A DNA stretch of 64,000 bases from Micromonospora sp. CCTCC AA 2012012 (GCF_040499845.1 NZ_CP159342.1:5084001-5148000); one strand, 5' to 3'. Positions 16,536 to 26,251 are shown, counted from the stretch's first letter. Notes: generated from the sequence alone by a model not told the origin. Program-made: numbers and translations.

Positions 16536-16708
16536 GGCGCGATCCTCCCACGAGACGGACTCCGCACCCCCTCGACGTCGGCGGCGGACGTGACGTCGGC
16601 GACAGTGCGGCCTCGGCCGATATTAGGCTCAGCAGCACCGGCAGCATCCCGCCGGCGTGCCACCAGGTCCGCACCCCACAAGGGCGCACACCGTCACAGG
16701 AGTCAGCC

Positions 16709-17791
16709 ATGGGCGTATTCGCCAGCACCGAAGACCCGGGATCCACCGGCCACGAACAGGTCGTCTTCTGCCAGGACAAGCAGTCCGGCCTCAAGGCGAT
16801 CATCGGGATCTACTCCACCGCGCTGGGCCCCGCGCTCGGTGGAACCCGGTTCTACCCGTACGCGAGCGAGGCCGACGCCCTCGCCGACGTGCTCGACCTG
16901 TCCCGTGGCATGGCGTACAAGAACGCCCTCGCCGGTCTGGACCTGGGCGGCGGCAAGGCGGTCATCTGGGGCGACCCGGAGCAGATCAAGAGCGAGGCGC
17001 TGCTGCGCGCCTACGGCCGCTTCGTGGAGTCGCTGAACGGCCGCTACTACACCGCCTGCGACGTCGGCACCTACGTCGCCGACATGGACGTGATCGCCCG
17101 GGAGACCAGCTACGTCACCGGTCGCAGCGTGGAGCACGGCGGCGCCGGCGACTCGTCGATCCTGACCGCCTGGGGCGTCTTCCAGGGCATGCGGGCCGCG
17201 GCCGAGCACGTCTGGGGCACCCCGTCGCTGACCGGCCGCCGGGTCGGCGTGGCCGGGCTGGGCAAGGTCGGCAAGTACCTCACCGGCCACCTGCTGGAGG
17301 ACGGCGCCGAGGTGGTCGCCACCGACGTCAACCCGAAGGCGCTGGAGTGGGTGCGCACGACCCACCCGCAGGTCGAGCTGGTCGACGACGCCGCCGCGCT
17401 GGTCGCCTCCGACATCGACGTGTACGCCCCGTGCGCGCTCGGCGGCGCGCTGAACGACGACACGGTGCCGGTGCTGCGCGCCAAGGTGGTCACCGGCGCG
17501 GCGAACAACCAGCTCGCCCACGCCGGGATCGAGAAGATCCTCGCCGACCGGGGGATCCTCTACACCCCCGACTACGTGGTCAACGCGGGCGGCGTGATCC
17601 AGGTCGCCGACGAGATCGAGGGCTTCAACTTCGACCGGGCCAAGCTGCGGGCCACCCGGATCTTCGACACCACCCGGGAGATCCTGCACCTCGCCGACGA
17701 CGAGGGCGTGCCGCCGGCGGTGGCCGCGGACCGGCTCGCCGAGCGGCGGATGGCCGAGGTCGGCCGGCTCCGGACGATCCACCTGCGCTGA
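16709..17791 (+). CDS. vdh: Valine/leucine/phenylalanine dehydrogenase
   Basis: Encodes 360 aa. The catalytic Lys is in GGGKAVI (Lys83), with a second substrate-binding Lys in [10 protein letters not shown] (Lys71). The NAD-binding motif [11 protein letters not shown] follows the hinge. The enzyme oxidatively deaminates branched-chain amino acids to 2-keto acids, which feed branched fatty-acid and polyketide starter units in actinomycetes. The length is typical. It is monocistronic, with a strong terminator 9 bp after the stop. Confidence 0.93.
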   Translation: MGVFASTEDPGSTGHEQVVFCQDKQSGLKAIIGIYSTALGPALGGTRFYPYASEADALADVLDLSRGMAYKNALAGLDLGGGKAVIWGDPEQIKSEALLRAYGRFVESLNGRYYTACDVGTYVADMDVIARETSYVTGRSVEHGGAGDSSILTAWGVFQGMRAAAEHVWGTPSLTGRRVGVAGLGKVGKYLTGHLLEDGAEVVATDVNPKALEWVRTTHPQVELVDDAAALVASDIDVYAPCALGGALNDDTVPVLRAKVVTGAANNQLAHAGIEKILADRGILYTPDYVVNAGGVIQVADEIEGFNFDRAKLRATRIFDTTREILHLADDEGVPPAVAADRLAERRMAEVGRLRTIHLR

Positions 17792-17799
17792 GCGTCCGC

Positions 17800-17832
17800 C
17801 TCCGGGGGCGGGGTCCGGCCCCGCCCCCGGAG
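17800..17832 (+). terminator. Terminator after valine dehydrogenase gene
   Basis: CTCCGGGGGCGGGG pairs with CCCCGCCCCCGGAG (14 bp) around a 5-base loop. Beyond it, 17833-18093 holds no gene; TACAAT at 17929-17934 is a possible -10 element for the DUF3073 gene. Confidence 0.8.
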
Positions 17833-18093
17833 CACCCTCCGGAGGCGTCCGGCGCTAAGCTGAATTTGGGAAGCTTCGTACCGTTTGCCCGCTGTCACGG
17901 CCGGCCCCGGCGTTCGCTCCTTACCGGGTACAATTTGTGACGGCCGGATGACTGCGACGCGCAGGTCCGGCTGACGGTAACCCGAGGTGCCGAACGGTGG
18001 CATCCCCATGTACCGTAAGAGCCACGAGAGATGCCTGACGTCATCGGGGCCCGCCTTCGGGCTGCCCCGCATTCTGTGCGAGGGGGTCGAGCC

Positions 18094-18312
18094 ATGGGGC
18101 GCGGCCGTGCTAAGGCCAAGCAGACGAAGGTGGCCCGGGAGTTGAAGTACCACTCCCCGAACACCGACCTCACCGCCTTGCAGCGCGAACTGGCGGGTGC
18201 TGGTGGGAAGTCTGAACAGCACTTCGACGACGACTACAAAGAGTATGTCGACGACGATGATGAGGATCACGCGGACGACGACCCGGACACCTGGGTCCGC
18301 CCGACCCGCTGA
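18094..18312 (+). CDS. DUF3073 family protein
   Basis: Encodes 72 aa from ATG 18094 (GAGGGGG upstream). The basic N-terminus MGRGRAKAKQTKVARELKYH and the very acidic C-terminus (DDDYKEYVDDDDED) are diagnostic of DUF3073, a small actinobacterial family of unknown function. An upstream in-frame ATG at 18031 would add an unconserved segment. The charge split suggests binding to nucleic acid or ribosomes, which is only an inference. Confidence 0.92.
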   Translation: MGRGRAKAKQTKVARELKYHSPNTDLTALQRELAGAGGKSEQHFDDDYKEYVDDDDEDHADDDPDTWVRPTR

Positions 18313-18326
18313 CCTCCGGACACAGC

Positions 18327-18355
18327 TGAGCACGCGGTGACTCCCCGCGTGCTCA
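18327..18355 (+). terminator. Terminator after DUF3073 gene
   Basis: TGAGCACGCGG pairs with CCGCGTGCTCA (11 bp) around a 7-base loop, 14 bases after the stop. Confidence 0.8.
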
Positions 18356-18389
18356 CGCATGTGCCCGTCTGGAGCAGCACGACGCCGAC

Positions 18390-18446
18390 GATCAGGGACC
18401 TCGCCGCCCCGGAGCACGCTCCGGCCGGACCGGCGGGTCCCTGATC
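18390..18446. terminator. Nested hairpin, likely terminator of the RiPP operon
   Basis: GATCAGGGACC pairs with GGTCCCTGATC (11 bp), enclosing a second hairpin CCGGAG...CTCCGG. It starts 15 bases beyond the precursor stop on the minus strand and probably ends that transcript. Confidence 0.65.
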
Positions 18447-18460
18447 GCCGAGGCGTCCCC

Positions 18461-18697
18461 TCAGCGGGGCCGGTTGTTCCAGTTGTAGAACGTCGGGATG
18501 TTTTCGAAGTGGTTCCAGGCGCAGACCGCGCTGGCCCCGTCGCCGCCCGACACCTCCGCCCGCAGCAGACGCGCGGCCTCGGCCTCGTGGAGCAGTGCGG
18601 TCAACCCCACCGCGGCTTCGCGTACCCGGTCCGCGACCGGATCTCCGACGGCTTCCCCGACGCGCTCAGGCTGCCGGTGACTCGTGGTCTCGGGCAT
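18461..18697 (-). CDS. RiPP precursor peptide, cyclophane type
   Basis: Encodes 78 aa from ATG 18697, with GGAGGGAG 9 bases upstream. Residues 1-50 form a helical, charged leader (LTALLHEAEAARLLRAEV), followed by a Gly/Ala/Ser hinge and a C-terminal core rich in aromatic residues and Asn (CAWNHFENIPTFYNWNNRPR, residues 59-78). Within it, three-residue units of aromatic-X-Asn occur at F64-E-N66, F70-Y-N72 and W73-N-N75, with W61-N-H63 similar. These are the substrates of cyclophane-forming radical SAM enzymes. The gene overlaps the maturase gene end by 32 bases. It resembles actinobacterial multi-cyclophane precursors (AmcA type); that assignment is from memory. Confidence 0.85.
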   Translation of the reverse strand: MPETTSHRQPERVGEAVGDPVADRVREAAVGLTALLHEAEAARLLRAEVSGGDGASAVCAWNHFENIPTFYNWNNRPR

Positions 18698-19793
18698 GCT
18701 CCAACACTCCCTCCAGTAGGCGGATCTTGCTGTTGCGGCAGTGTTCGGTCTCCGTACCGTCGAAACGCCCCTGCTCGAAGTAGCGGTTGGCGGCGTGGCC
18801 ACCACCGCAGAAGCCGAAGTAGGGACAGGACGACCGGCACGCCTCCACCCCGGTGAGGAACTCCCCCACCCAGGCCGTCCGCTCCACGCCGGCCAGGATC
18901 TCGGCCAACGGGGTGGTCAGCACGTTGCCGCTGGTGAAGTCGCCGTACCGGGGGTCGGTGAAGCCGGCCAGCTCGGGTGAGAGCACGACCACCGACCCGT
19001 CGTGGCCGATCGTCGGGATCGGGTCGAGCTGCCGCGGCAGCAGCCCGTCCGCCGCGCCCGTCAGCACCGCGCCCGCATAGCGCAGCGACCACTCCACCTC
19101 ACGCAGGTGGATCCGGGGTTCCCGCCGCCACGCGGCCACCAGCTCGGCCCAGAACGCCGTCACCGCGCCCACCTCGTGGGCGTTGCCGCGCAGGTTGACG
19201 CCCTCGGTCTCCTCGATGTTGACGCCCAGCACGTCACAGCCGAGGTCGAGGAAGTAGTCGTACAGCTCGGCGGCGAGGCCGGGGCCGGGCCGGGAGACCA
19301 CCGCGAGGGCCGAGAAGGGCAGCCCGTGCCGGCGCAGCGCCGCGATCCCGGCCAGGATCCGGTCGTACGCCGGCCGTCCGCCCCGGGTCACCCGCTCGGA
19401 GTTGCGCTCCCGCGGCCCGTCCACGCTCACACTCACCCGGATGCCGTGCTCGACGAAGAAGGCGCACCACTCGTCGTCGATCAGGGTGGCGTTGGTCTGC
19501 ACGTGGTGCTCGACCGCCGGCCCGAACGGGGCGATCAGCGCCGCCAGGTGCTCCCGCCCGGCCGCGAGCGGCTCCCCGCCGTGCCAGACGACGGAGAAGC
19601 GGCCGGTGGCCGCCCACGGGTTCACCGAGGCGGCCACCGCTGCGGCGACCGACACGGGCATCCGCCGGTCGGCCGCGCGCAGCGGCAGGTAGCAGTAGGC
19701 GCAGTCCAGGTTGCAGAGAGTCGTGGGCTGCATCACCACGTACGACGGCACGGCGGCGACGCCGCGCATGCCGGTGTGCGTACGAGCAGCCAT
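18666..19793 (-). CDS. Radical SAM/SPASM cyclophane-forming peptide maturase
   Basis: Encodes 375 aa from ATG 19793 (GGAGGA, 6 bases upstream). The SAM cluster motif CNLDCAYC (Cys27, 31, 34) binds the 4Fe-4S cluster and VVWHGGEPLA follows as the SAM-contact strand. The C-terminus carries a SPASM-type domain with Cys319, 323, 329 and 352 in CRSSCPYFGFCGGG and TETEHCRNSK, the pattern of FxsB/XyeB/GrrM-like maturases. Together with the adjacent aromatic/Asn-rich precursor this indicates carbon-carbon crosslinking of aromatic side chains to Asn or neighbours (AmcB type). No protease or exporter gene is adjacent. Confidence 0.9.
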   Translation of the reverse strand: MAARTHTGMRGVAAVPSYVVMQPTTLCNLDCAYCYLPLRAADRRMPVSVAAAVAASVNPWAATGRFSVVWHGGEPLAAGREHLAALIAPFGPAVEHHVQTNATLIDDEWCAFFVEHGIRVSVSVDGPRERNSERVTRGGRPAYDRILAGIAALRRHGLPFSALAVVSRPGPGLAAELYDYFLDLGCDVLGVNIEETEGVNLRGNAHEVGAVTAFWAELVAAWRREPRIHLREVEWSLRYAGAVLTGAADGLLPRQLDPIPTIGHDGSVVVLSPELAGFTDPRYGDFTSGNVLTTPLAEILAGVERTAWVGEFLTGVEACRSSCPYFGFCGGGHAANRYFEQGRFDGTETEHCRNSKIRLLEGVLEHARDHESPAA

Positions 19794-19893
19794 CAACAAT
19801 CCTCCGCCTGGCCTGAAGGGACCTTCAGGCTAGGCGTCGGTGGCCACTCGGGTGAACCCCCGATCAGGTGCCCGGATGATCAGCCCAGCGTGA

Positions 19894-21048
19894 TCAACCC
19901 CGGGTGTGCTGCCCGATCATCTGCACGTTGCCCGAACCCTCGATGATCTCGCCGGCCTGCCAGGCCTCCACGCCCCGCCCGGTGAGGGTGGCCAGCGCGC
20001 GGTCGGCGTCCTCGGCGGAGACGATGGCGAACATGCCGACGCCCATGTTGAACGTCTGCTCCATCTCCGGGTCCTCGATCCGGCCCTTGGACTGGATCAG
20101 GTCGAAGATCGGCTGCGGCTTCCAGGTCGAGCGGTTGACCACCGCGTCGACGTGCTCCGGCAGCACCCGGACCAGGTTGCCCGGGATGCCGCCGCCGGTG
20201 ACGTGGGCGATCGAGCGGACCTCGGCCTCGGCGATCAGCTTGAGGCAGTCCTGAGCATAGATCTTGGTCGGGGTGAGCAGCTCCTCGCCGAGGGTGCGCT
20301 GCCGGCCGAAGTCCTCGATCACCACGTCCAGCCGCATCCGGCCCGCGCCGAGCAGCACGTGCCGCACCAGCGAGTAGCCGTTGGAGTGCAGCCCCGACGA
20401 GCGCATCGCGATGACCACGTCACCGACCTCGACCCGCTCCGGGCTGAGGATCTCGCTCTCCTCCACCACGCCGACGCCGGTGGCGGAGACGTCGTACTCG
20501 TCGGGACGCAGCACGCCCGGGTGCTCGGCGGTCTCCCCGCCGAGCAGCGCGCAGCCCGCGTACCGGCAGCCGTCGGCGATGCCCGCACCGATCTCGGCGA
20601 CCTTGTCCGGCACGACCTCGCCGGTGGCGATGTAGTCGAGCAGGAAGAGCGGCTCGGCGCCGCAGGCCACCAGGTCGTCGACGACCATGGCGACCAGGTC
20701 GATGCCGATGGTGTCGTGGATGTCGAGCTGCTGGGCGATGACCAGCTTGGTGCCGACGCCGTCGGTGGAGGACGCCAGGATCGGGTTCTTGTATTTCTTG
20801 GTGTCCAGCCGGAACAGGCCGGCGAAGCCACCCAGGTCACCCATGACCTCCGGGCGCCGGGTCGACTTGACCTTGGACTTCAGCAGCTCGACCGCGCGGT
20901 CGCCCGCCTCGATCGACACTCCGGCGTCCGCGTACGAGACCGAGCGTTTGCGCGTCGTGCGGCCGGTGCCGGCCGTCCAGGGCTGGCGGTCGCCGCCGGC
21001 GCCCGTCGGGCTGCTTCCTGCTCCGCTGCGCTCGGACACGTGCGTCAC
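19894..21048 (-). CDS. purM: Phosphoribosylformylglycinamidine cyclo-ligase
   Basis: Encodes 384 aa from GTG 21048 (GGGGAG upstream). It performs the ATP-dependent closure of FGAM to aminoimidazole ribotide. Family motifs are present: SYADAGVSIEAGDRAVELLK, SSTDGVGTKL, GIDLVAMVVDDL, CALLGGETAEHPG and HVTGGGIPGNLVR. A 35-residue Gly/Ser/Arg-rich N-terminal extension precedes SYADAG and is longer than in most bacteria. It lies 62 bp downstream of purF on the same strand, so the two probably form an operon. Confidence 0.96.
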   Translation of the reverse strand: MTHVSERSGAGSSPTGAGGDRQPWTAGTGRTTRKRSVSYADAGVSIEAGDRAVELLKSKVKSTRRPEVMGDLGGFAGLFRLDTKKYKNPILASSTDGVGTKLVIAQQLDIHDTIGIDLVAMVVDDLVACGAEPLFLLDYIATGEVVPDKVAEIGAGIADGCRYAGCALLGGETAEHPGVLRPDEYDVSATGVGVVEESEILSPERVEVGDVVIAMRSSGLHSNGYSLVRHVLLGAGRMRLDVVIEDFGRQRTLGEELLTPTKIYAQDCLKLIAEAEVRSIAHVTGGGIPGNLVRVLPEHVDAVVNRSTWKPQPIFDLIQSKGRIEDPEMEQTFNMGVGMFAIVSAEDADRALATLTGRGVEAWQAGEIIEGSGNVQMIGQHTRG

Positions 21049-21110
21049 GGTTCTCCCCTTTGTGGTTCTCGCGGAGCCGCACCGACGGTGTGGCCCCGCG
21101 TCGGGTGGTG

Positions 21111-22646
21111 CTACGGGCGGTTGGTCGCGCCGCCCGGAGTGGCGACGAGCGGAGGGGCGGTGTGCCCCGTGGGGTCGGCCGCCGAGGCGACCCGACGTCC
21201 CACTCCTTCGAGGACGTGCTTGCCGATCAGGTTCCCGGCCGGGAGCTCGATCGGGTACTCCCCATCGAAACACGCCCGGCACAGCCGGGTCTTCGGCTGC
21301 TCGGTCGCGGCGATGAGACCGGGGAGCGATACGTAGCCCAGCGTGTCGGCGCCGATCGAGCGCCGGATGCCGTCGTTGTCCAACCCGTTGGCCAGCAGCT
21401 CGGCCCGGGTGGCGAAGTCGATGCCGTAGAAGCACGGCCAGCTGACCGGCGGCGAGGAGATCCGCACGTGCACCTCCAGCGCCCCGGCCTCGCGCAGCAT
21501 CCGCACGATGGCCCGCTGGGTGTTGCCGCGCACGATCGAGTCGTCGACCACGACCAGCCGCTTGCCCCGCACGTTCTGCCGCAGCGGGTTGAGCTTGAGC
21601 CGGATGCCGAGCTGGCGCAGCGTCTGCGACGGCTGGATGAAGGTGCGCCCCACGTACGGGTTCTTCATCAGGCCGGCGCCGTAGGTGATGCCGGAGGCCT
21701 CCGCGTAGCCGATCGCCGCCGGGGTGCCGGACTCCGGCACCGGGATCACCAGGTCGGCCTCGACCGGGTGCTCCTTGGCGAGCTGGCGGCCGATCTGCAC
21801 CCGCGCGGCGTGCACGTTCCGCCCGGCGATGGTGGCGTCCGGGCGGGCGATGTAGACGTACTCGAAGAGGCAGCCCTTCGGCTCCGGCGCGGCGAACCGG
21901 GTGGACCGCAGGCCGTCCTCGTCGATCGCGATCAGCTCGCCCGGCTCGACCTCACGGACCACGCTGGCGCCGACGATGTCCAGCGCGGCGGTCTCACTGG
22001 CCACCACCCAGCCGCGCTCCAGCCGGCCCAGCACCAGCGGGCGTACGCCGTGCGGGTCACGGGCCGCGTAGAGCGTCGACTCGTCCATGAAGACGAAGCT
22101 GAACGCGCCCCGCAGCTGCGGCAGCACCTCCAGCGCGGCGGCCTCGACGGAGAGATCCGGCCGGCTGGCCAGCAGCATCGTGACCAGCGAGGTGTCGTTG
22201 GTCGAGCCGTCGGAGTCGAGCCCGCGCTCGGCCACCTCCCGCTGGAGCTCCGCGGTGTTGACCAGGTTGCCGTTGTGGGCCAGCGCGATGGTCGTGCCGG
22301 AGGTGGTGGACCGAATGGTGGGCTGGGCGTTCTCCCAGGTCGACCCGCCGGTCGTGGAATAGCGGGCGTGCCCGATGGCCAGGTGCCCGCGCAGGCTGGC
22401 CAGGGTCGGCTCGTCGAAGACCTGGGCGACCAGGCCGAGATCCTTGTAGACCACCACGCCGGAGCCGTCGCTGACCGCGATGCCGGCGGCCTCCTGACCG
22501 CGGTGCTGGAGGGCGTAGAGCCCGAAATAGGTGAGGTTGGCGACCTCTTCCCCCGGCGCCCAGACGCCGAAGACGCCACACGCGTCCTGGGGGCCGGGTC
22601 GTTGGGGGTCAAGGTCGTGGCTCAGCCGGCCATCGCCTCGGGGCAC
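21111..22646 (-). CDS. purF: Amidophosphoribosyltransferase
   Basis: Encodes 511 aa. It catalyses the committed step of purine synthesis, PRPP plus glutamine to phosphoribosylamine. DACGVFGVW carries the N-terminal nucleophile Cys that must be exposed by removal of a short propeptide. ALQHRGQEAAGIA and GHARYSTTG follow, and VVVDDSIVRGNT is the PRPP loop. The GTG at 22646 has GGGAG 6 bases upstream and gives the propeptide seen in Streptomyces; an ATG at 22661 lacks a ribosome site. A possible -10 (TACACT, 22734-22739 on the minus strand) lies about 90 bases upstream. The C-terminal tail is longer and low in complexity. Confidence 0.96.
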   Translation of the reverse strand: MPRGDGRLSHDLDPQRPGPQDACGVFGVWAPGEEVANLTYFGLYALQHRGQEAAGIAVSDGSGVVVYKDLGLVAQVFDEPTLASLRGHLAIGHARYSTTGGSTWENAQPTIRSTTSGTTIALAHNGNLVNTAELQREVAERGLDSDGSTNDTSLVTMLLASRPDLSVEAAALEVLPQLRGAFSFVFMDESTLYAARDPHGVRPLVLGRLERGWVVASETAALDIVGASVVREVEPGELIAIDEDGLRSTRFAAPEPKGCLFEYVYIARPDATIAGRNVHAARVQIGRQLAKEHPVEADLVIPVPESGTPAAIGYAEASGITYGAGLMKNPYVGRTFIQPSQTLRQLGIRLKLNPLRQNVRGKRLVVVDDSIVRGNTQRAIVRMLREAGALEVHVRISSPPVSWPCFYGIDFATRAELLANGLDNDGIRRSIGADTLGYVSLPGLIAATEQPKTRLCRACFDGEYPIELPAGNLIGKHVLEGVGRRVASAADPTGHTAPPLVATPGGATNRP

Positions 22647-22802
22647 CTGCCGCTCCCTCATGCTGGTCTGGACTGGCCTGGGCGGAGTCGGGGGAGAGCT
22701 CCGCGCGGTCGGCCGGGACCGTCGTCGCCTGACAGTGTACGCGAATCGAAGTCGATACACATAGTCACGACCGGGCTCCGCCCGGTGACGACCGGCGTGA
22801 CG

Positions 22803-23165
22803 TCAACGCAGGTCGAGGGGGAGGTACCCGGAGAGGTCGGCGCGGTTCCCACTCACCCGTACGCGACCCTCGGTGACCGCCGTCGCCCATTCCAGGCGGC
22901 CGGTGGCCAGCGCCAACCACGTCGCCGGGTCCGTCTCGACCACGTTCGGCGGGGTGCCACGGGTGTGTCGCGGGCCGGCTACGCACTGCACGGCACCGTA
23001 AGGTGGGACACGCACCTCCACCGATCGGCCGGGGGCGCGCTCCGCAAGGACGGTCAAGAGGGTACGGACCGCCTCCCGGAACACCGGCCGTTCGGGCGTA
23101 CGCCCCTCATCCAGCGCCGACAACGCTGCCGCGACCGCGGCGGACTTAATGTGCGGAGAGGACAC
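22803..23165 (-). CDS. Sterol carrier family protein
   Basis: Encodes about 120 aa from a GTG at 23165, chosen because homologous sequence begins there; no clear ribosome site is seen and an upstream start is possible. Helical N-terminus ([29 protein letters not shown]), then strands [13 protein letters not shown], and [19 protein letters not shown] with [16 protein letters not shown], the SCP2-like core near the C-terminus. The same type of gene lies beside purF in Streptomyces. It probably binds a lipid or hydrophobic ligand. Confidence 0.8.
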   Translation of the reverse strand: MSSPHIKSAAVAAALSALDEGRTPERPVFREAVRTLLTVLAERAPGRSVEVRVPPYGAVQCVAGPRHTRGTPPNVVETDPATWLALATGRLEWATAVTEGRVRVSGNRADLSGYLPLDLR

Positions 23166-23323
23166 GACGGGACGATACGACCCGAGTGCAGCGCTTCCGA
23201 CGCTGGCCCTGGGTCGCGCCGATCCGGTCAGACAAGGCATAGTTGCCGACGGCGTATTCGTACCGTGATGATCCCGGGCCCGGCATCCGCCGGCCAGGGA
23301 GGTCAGACCGGAAGGCGGTGGAC

Positions 23324-25306
23324 GTGTCAACACACCGACGTGCCTGGAAGCAGCGGGCCGGTGTGGTCGTAGCGCTGGTTGCCGGCGCCCTGCTCACCGT
23401 CCCCGCCACACCGGCCCTCGCGGCCGAGGCCGTCGTGCAGCCGCAGTCGGTGACCGTGAACGCGGGCAGCGACACCACCGTCAGCGTGGTCATCACGCCG
23501 GGTACGGAGGACAAGGGCGGCGACATCAGCCTGACCGGCCTCCCGTCCGGCGTCAGCTGCACCGGCGGCTGCGGCAACTTCCAGTTCACCGGCCCGCCCG
23601 GCACTCCCAAGACCCAGTTGCTGACGGTGCGCGCGAACGACAACGCGCCGGACGCCAACACGAGCGTGACCGTGCAGGTCAAGCCGGACAAGTCCAACCC
23701 GGCCTCGCCGAGCTTCTCGCTGACCGTCAAGGCGAAGGCCGCCGCGCCGAGCCCGACGCAGCAGCAGGTGCAGACGGTCAAGCTGGTCTCCGGCAAGGTC
23801 ACCAACGCGTCCACCGGCGACGCCGTCGCGAACGCCACGGTGATGCTGCTCGACTCGCAGCAGCACCGCTACACCACGATCAGCGACGACAAGGGCAACT
23901 ACCGGTTCACCGGTTCCGAGTCGAACCCGATCGCGCCCGGCCGGATCGACCTCGGTGCCGTCCTGAACGACATCAAGGCGACCAAGGCGATCAACGCGAA
24001 CGCCGGCCAGAGCGTGACCGGCCAGCGGCTCAGCCTGCCGATCAAGACCGAGGCCACCCCGAGCGCCAGCCCGTCGGCCAGCGCCGAGGCGGCCCCGTCG
24101 GACGAGGCGTCGGACGACGCCACGCCCGACGAGTCCTCCGCCGAGGCGAGCCCCGGACAGGTCGCTGCCGCCGCCAACGACGACTCGGGCGGCTTCGGCT
24201 CGTGGCTGCTGATCCTGCTCGGCGGCCTCTTCGTGGCCGTCGGTGTCGGGACCATCGTGCTGCTCTACGTGCGCCGCAAGAACGAGGGCGACGACGGTGA
24301 CGACGCGGCTGTCCCGGCCGCCGCGGCCGGCGCGAGCGTGGTCCCGAACGCCCGGGGCGCCTACCGGGGCGCGGACGACCAGACCCGGGTGGTCAACGGC
24401 GGGATGGGCGCCGGACCGGCCCCGACCATGGTCGGCGGTCCCTCGCTCAGCGACGCCCCGACGATGATGCACCGTCCGGTGGTCGACGACGTCCCGCCGG
24501 ACCCGTATGGTGCCCCGCCGCCCGCGTACGGCTCGGGTGGACAGCCGGGCTGGGCCGGCAGCGGTTACGGCGACGAGGCCCCCGGCCAGGGCGGCTACGG
24601 CGGCGGCAACGGCTACGGCAACGCCCCCGCCTCGGGTGGCGGGTACGGCGACGCTCCCGCCTCCGGCGGCGGCTACGGCAGCCGCGACTACGGTGCCGGC
24701 GCGACGGGTGCGGCCGGGGCTGCGGGCTACCCGCCGGCCCAGGGCGGTGGCTACGGCGGCGAGCGGTACGACGAGCCGACCGGCCGCTACACCGGCGACA
24801 ACACCTCGTACGCCCCGCCGGCCGACCCGTACCCGACCAGCACCTACCAGCCGCAGGCGGACCAGGGCCGGGGCTACGGCCAGCCCGACCCGGGCCAGTA
24901 CGGCCGCACCCCCGAGCCGGGCAACGGCTACGGCGCGGGCGGCGGCTACGGCGCCGCCCCGGCCGGCGGCGGGTACGACAACGCCCCGACCGGCCGTGGC
25001 TACGACAACGCACCTGCTGGCGGCGGCTACGACGGCGGTCAGCAGCAGGGCTACGACGGCTACGACCAGCGCGGCGGCTACGGCCAGCAGCAGGGCGAGG
25101 GCTACGGCCAGTCGCCGCAGGGTGGTGGCTACGGCCAGCAGGGCGGTTACGGCCAGGAGCCGCCCCAGCCGCGCACCCCCGGCTACGACAACCAGGGCTA
25201 CGAGCAGGGCGGCTACTACGGCGACCCGGCCCAGGCCGGGCGGGCCCGCCCGGACACTCCCCCGCAGGACCGGGGTGGCCGCCGGCTGGACTGGCTGGAC
25301 GACTGA
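23324..25306 (+). CDS. Surface protein with carboxypeptidase-regulatory-like domain, one TM helix and GYG-repeat tail
   Basis: Encodes 660 aa from GTG 23324 (GGAAGGCGG upstream). Parts in order: signal peptide 1-33 (ALAAEA); an Ig-like domain with [14 protein letters not shown] and a Cys pair SCTGGCGNF; a carboxypeptidase-regulatory or CNA_B-like domain ([30 protein letters not shown]) near 185-245; a Ser/Ala/Pro/Asp stalk; one transmembrane helix near 302-324 ending in RRK; then about 330 cytoplasmic residues dominated by Gly-Tyr-Gly, Gln and Pro repeats. The tail is probably disordered. It may be an adhesin or wall-contact sensor; the role is unknown. Confidence 0.85.
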   Translation: MSTHRRAWKQRAGVVVALVAGALLTVPATPALAAEAVVQPQSVTVNAGSDTTVSVVITPGTEDKGGDISLTGLPSGVSCTGGCGNFQFTGPPGTPKTQLLTVRANDNAPDANTSVTVQVKPDKSNPASPSFSLTVKAKAAAPSPTQQQVQTVKLVSGKVTNASTGDAVANATVMLLDSQQHRYTTISDDKGNYRFTGSESNPIAPGRIDLGAVLNDIKATKAINANAGQSVTGQRLSLPIKTEATPSASPSASAEAAPSDEASDDATPDESSAEASPGQVAAAANDDSGGFGSWLLILLGGLFVAVGVGTIVLLYVRRKNEGDDGDDAAVPAAAAGASVVPNARGAYRGADDQTRVVNGGMGAGPAPTMVGGPSLSDAPTMMHRPVVDDVPPDPYGAPPPAYGSGGQPGWAGSGYGDEAPGQGGYGGGNGYGNAPASGGGYGDAPASGGGYGSRDYGAGATGAAGAAGYPPAQGGGYGGERYDEPTGRYTGDNTSYAPPADPYPTSTYQPQADQGRGYGQPDPGQYGRTPEPGNGYGAGGGYGAAPAGGGYDNAPTGRGYDNAPAGGGYDGGQQQGYDGYDQRGGYGQQQGEGYGQSPQGGGYGQQGGYGQEPPQPRTPGYDNQGYEQGGYYGDPAQAGRARPDTPPQDRGGRRLDWLDD

Positions 25307-25320
25307 CCCACCGACGATCG

Positions 25321-25352
25321 ACGTGGCCGCCCGGCAACCCGGGCGGCCACGT
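25321..25352. terminator. Strong hairpin terminator
   Basis: ACGTGGCCGCCCGG pairs perfectly with CCGGGCGGCCACGT (14 bp) around a 4-base loop, followed by TCGT. It lies 14 bases after the stop, between convergent genes. Confidence 0.85.
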
Positions 25353-25456
25353 TCGTCCACACCCCTGAAGCGTGCAAGGTCGGCGACGTGGCAAACCCGA
25401 CGGGCCGGGGACCGCACCATGTCGACGACATCGCGGGCAACTCCGGGTCGGTGACG

Positions 25457-26251
25457 TCAGGCGGTGAAGACGCCCTGCCGGAGCACCGGTACGACGTCGG
25501 AGACGTCGAGCTGGACGGCGACCGCCACGTCGGCCGCGAAGCCACCCTCGATGAGTTCCCGCCCCGAGACGCAGCCGCGTACCGCCGCCGGCACGTCCGG
25601 CGTGCTGGCCAGCGCGGCCAACGCCATCGCCGCCTCCACCGACAACCCGCCCGACACGTCGGAGAGGGCATCGAGCACGCTGGCCGCCCCGAGCTGGTCC
25701 TCCACGCAGGGGCGCAGCGAACCGTCCGGCCAGCGCTCCCCCGCGGCGATCACCCCCACCGGGGCGTCGATCGAGCCGTACCCCTCGGCCTGGAGCCAAC
25801 GCCCGACGGCGCGGGCGTTGCGCAGGCACGCCGCGACCACCGGAAGCCCGGTGGCGCTGGCGGCGGCGCTGATCGCGGAGCCGTTCGGGGACGGCAGCAC
25901 CAGGTCGGTGACGACCGGCGCGACGCGCAGCGCCGCCGGGGAGAGGGACCACGGATGGTCCGGGCTGGTCCGACGGCGGCCGACGGCGGCGACCGCGCCG
26001 ACCCGGCGGGCGTAGTCGGCCGCCTGCTCACCCCACGGGAACGGGTGGACCCGCATGCCGCGGCCGACCGCGACCTCCACGGCGGTGGTGAACGAGAGGA
26101 CGTCCACCACCACCAGGGCCGCACACACCCGACCGAGTTCGGCCGCCCCGGTCAGGCCCCAGTCGAACCGGGCCCCGGATCCGGGTTGGGCGTGTACGGC
26201 CGCGGCCAACGCCTCAGCGCTGATCGGTCGCAGGGGGCTGTTCCGGGTCAC
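25457..26251 (-). CDS. 2-phosphosulfolactate phosphatase (ComB-like)
   Basis: Encodes 264 aa. [19 protein letters not shown] is the ComB family signature, followed by [12 protein letters not shown] and [14 protein letters not shown], which form the Mg/phosphate site. ComB releases phosphate from 2-phosphosulfolactate in coenzyme M synthesis. Actinomycetes lack methanogenesis, so the actual substrate here may be another acidic phosphate ester. The GTG start at 26251 lies 38 bases inside the purL end, and the pair is probably cotranscribed. Confidence 0.85.
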   Translation of the reverse strand: MTRNSPLRPISAEALAAAVHAQPGSGARFDWGLTGAAELGRVCAALVVVDVLSFTTAVEVAVGRGMRVHPFPWGEQAADYARRVGAVAAVGRRRTSPDHPWSLSPAALRVAPVVTDLVLPSPNGSAISAAASATGLPVVAACLRNARAVGRWLQAEGYGSIDAPVGVIAAGERWPDGSLRPCVEDQLGAASVLDALSDVSGGLSVEAAMALAALASTPDVPAAVRGCVSGRELIEGGFAADVAVAVQLDVSDVVPVLRQGVFTA

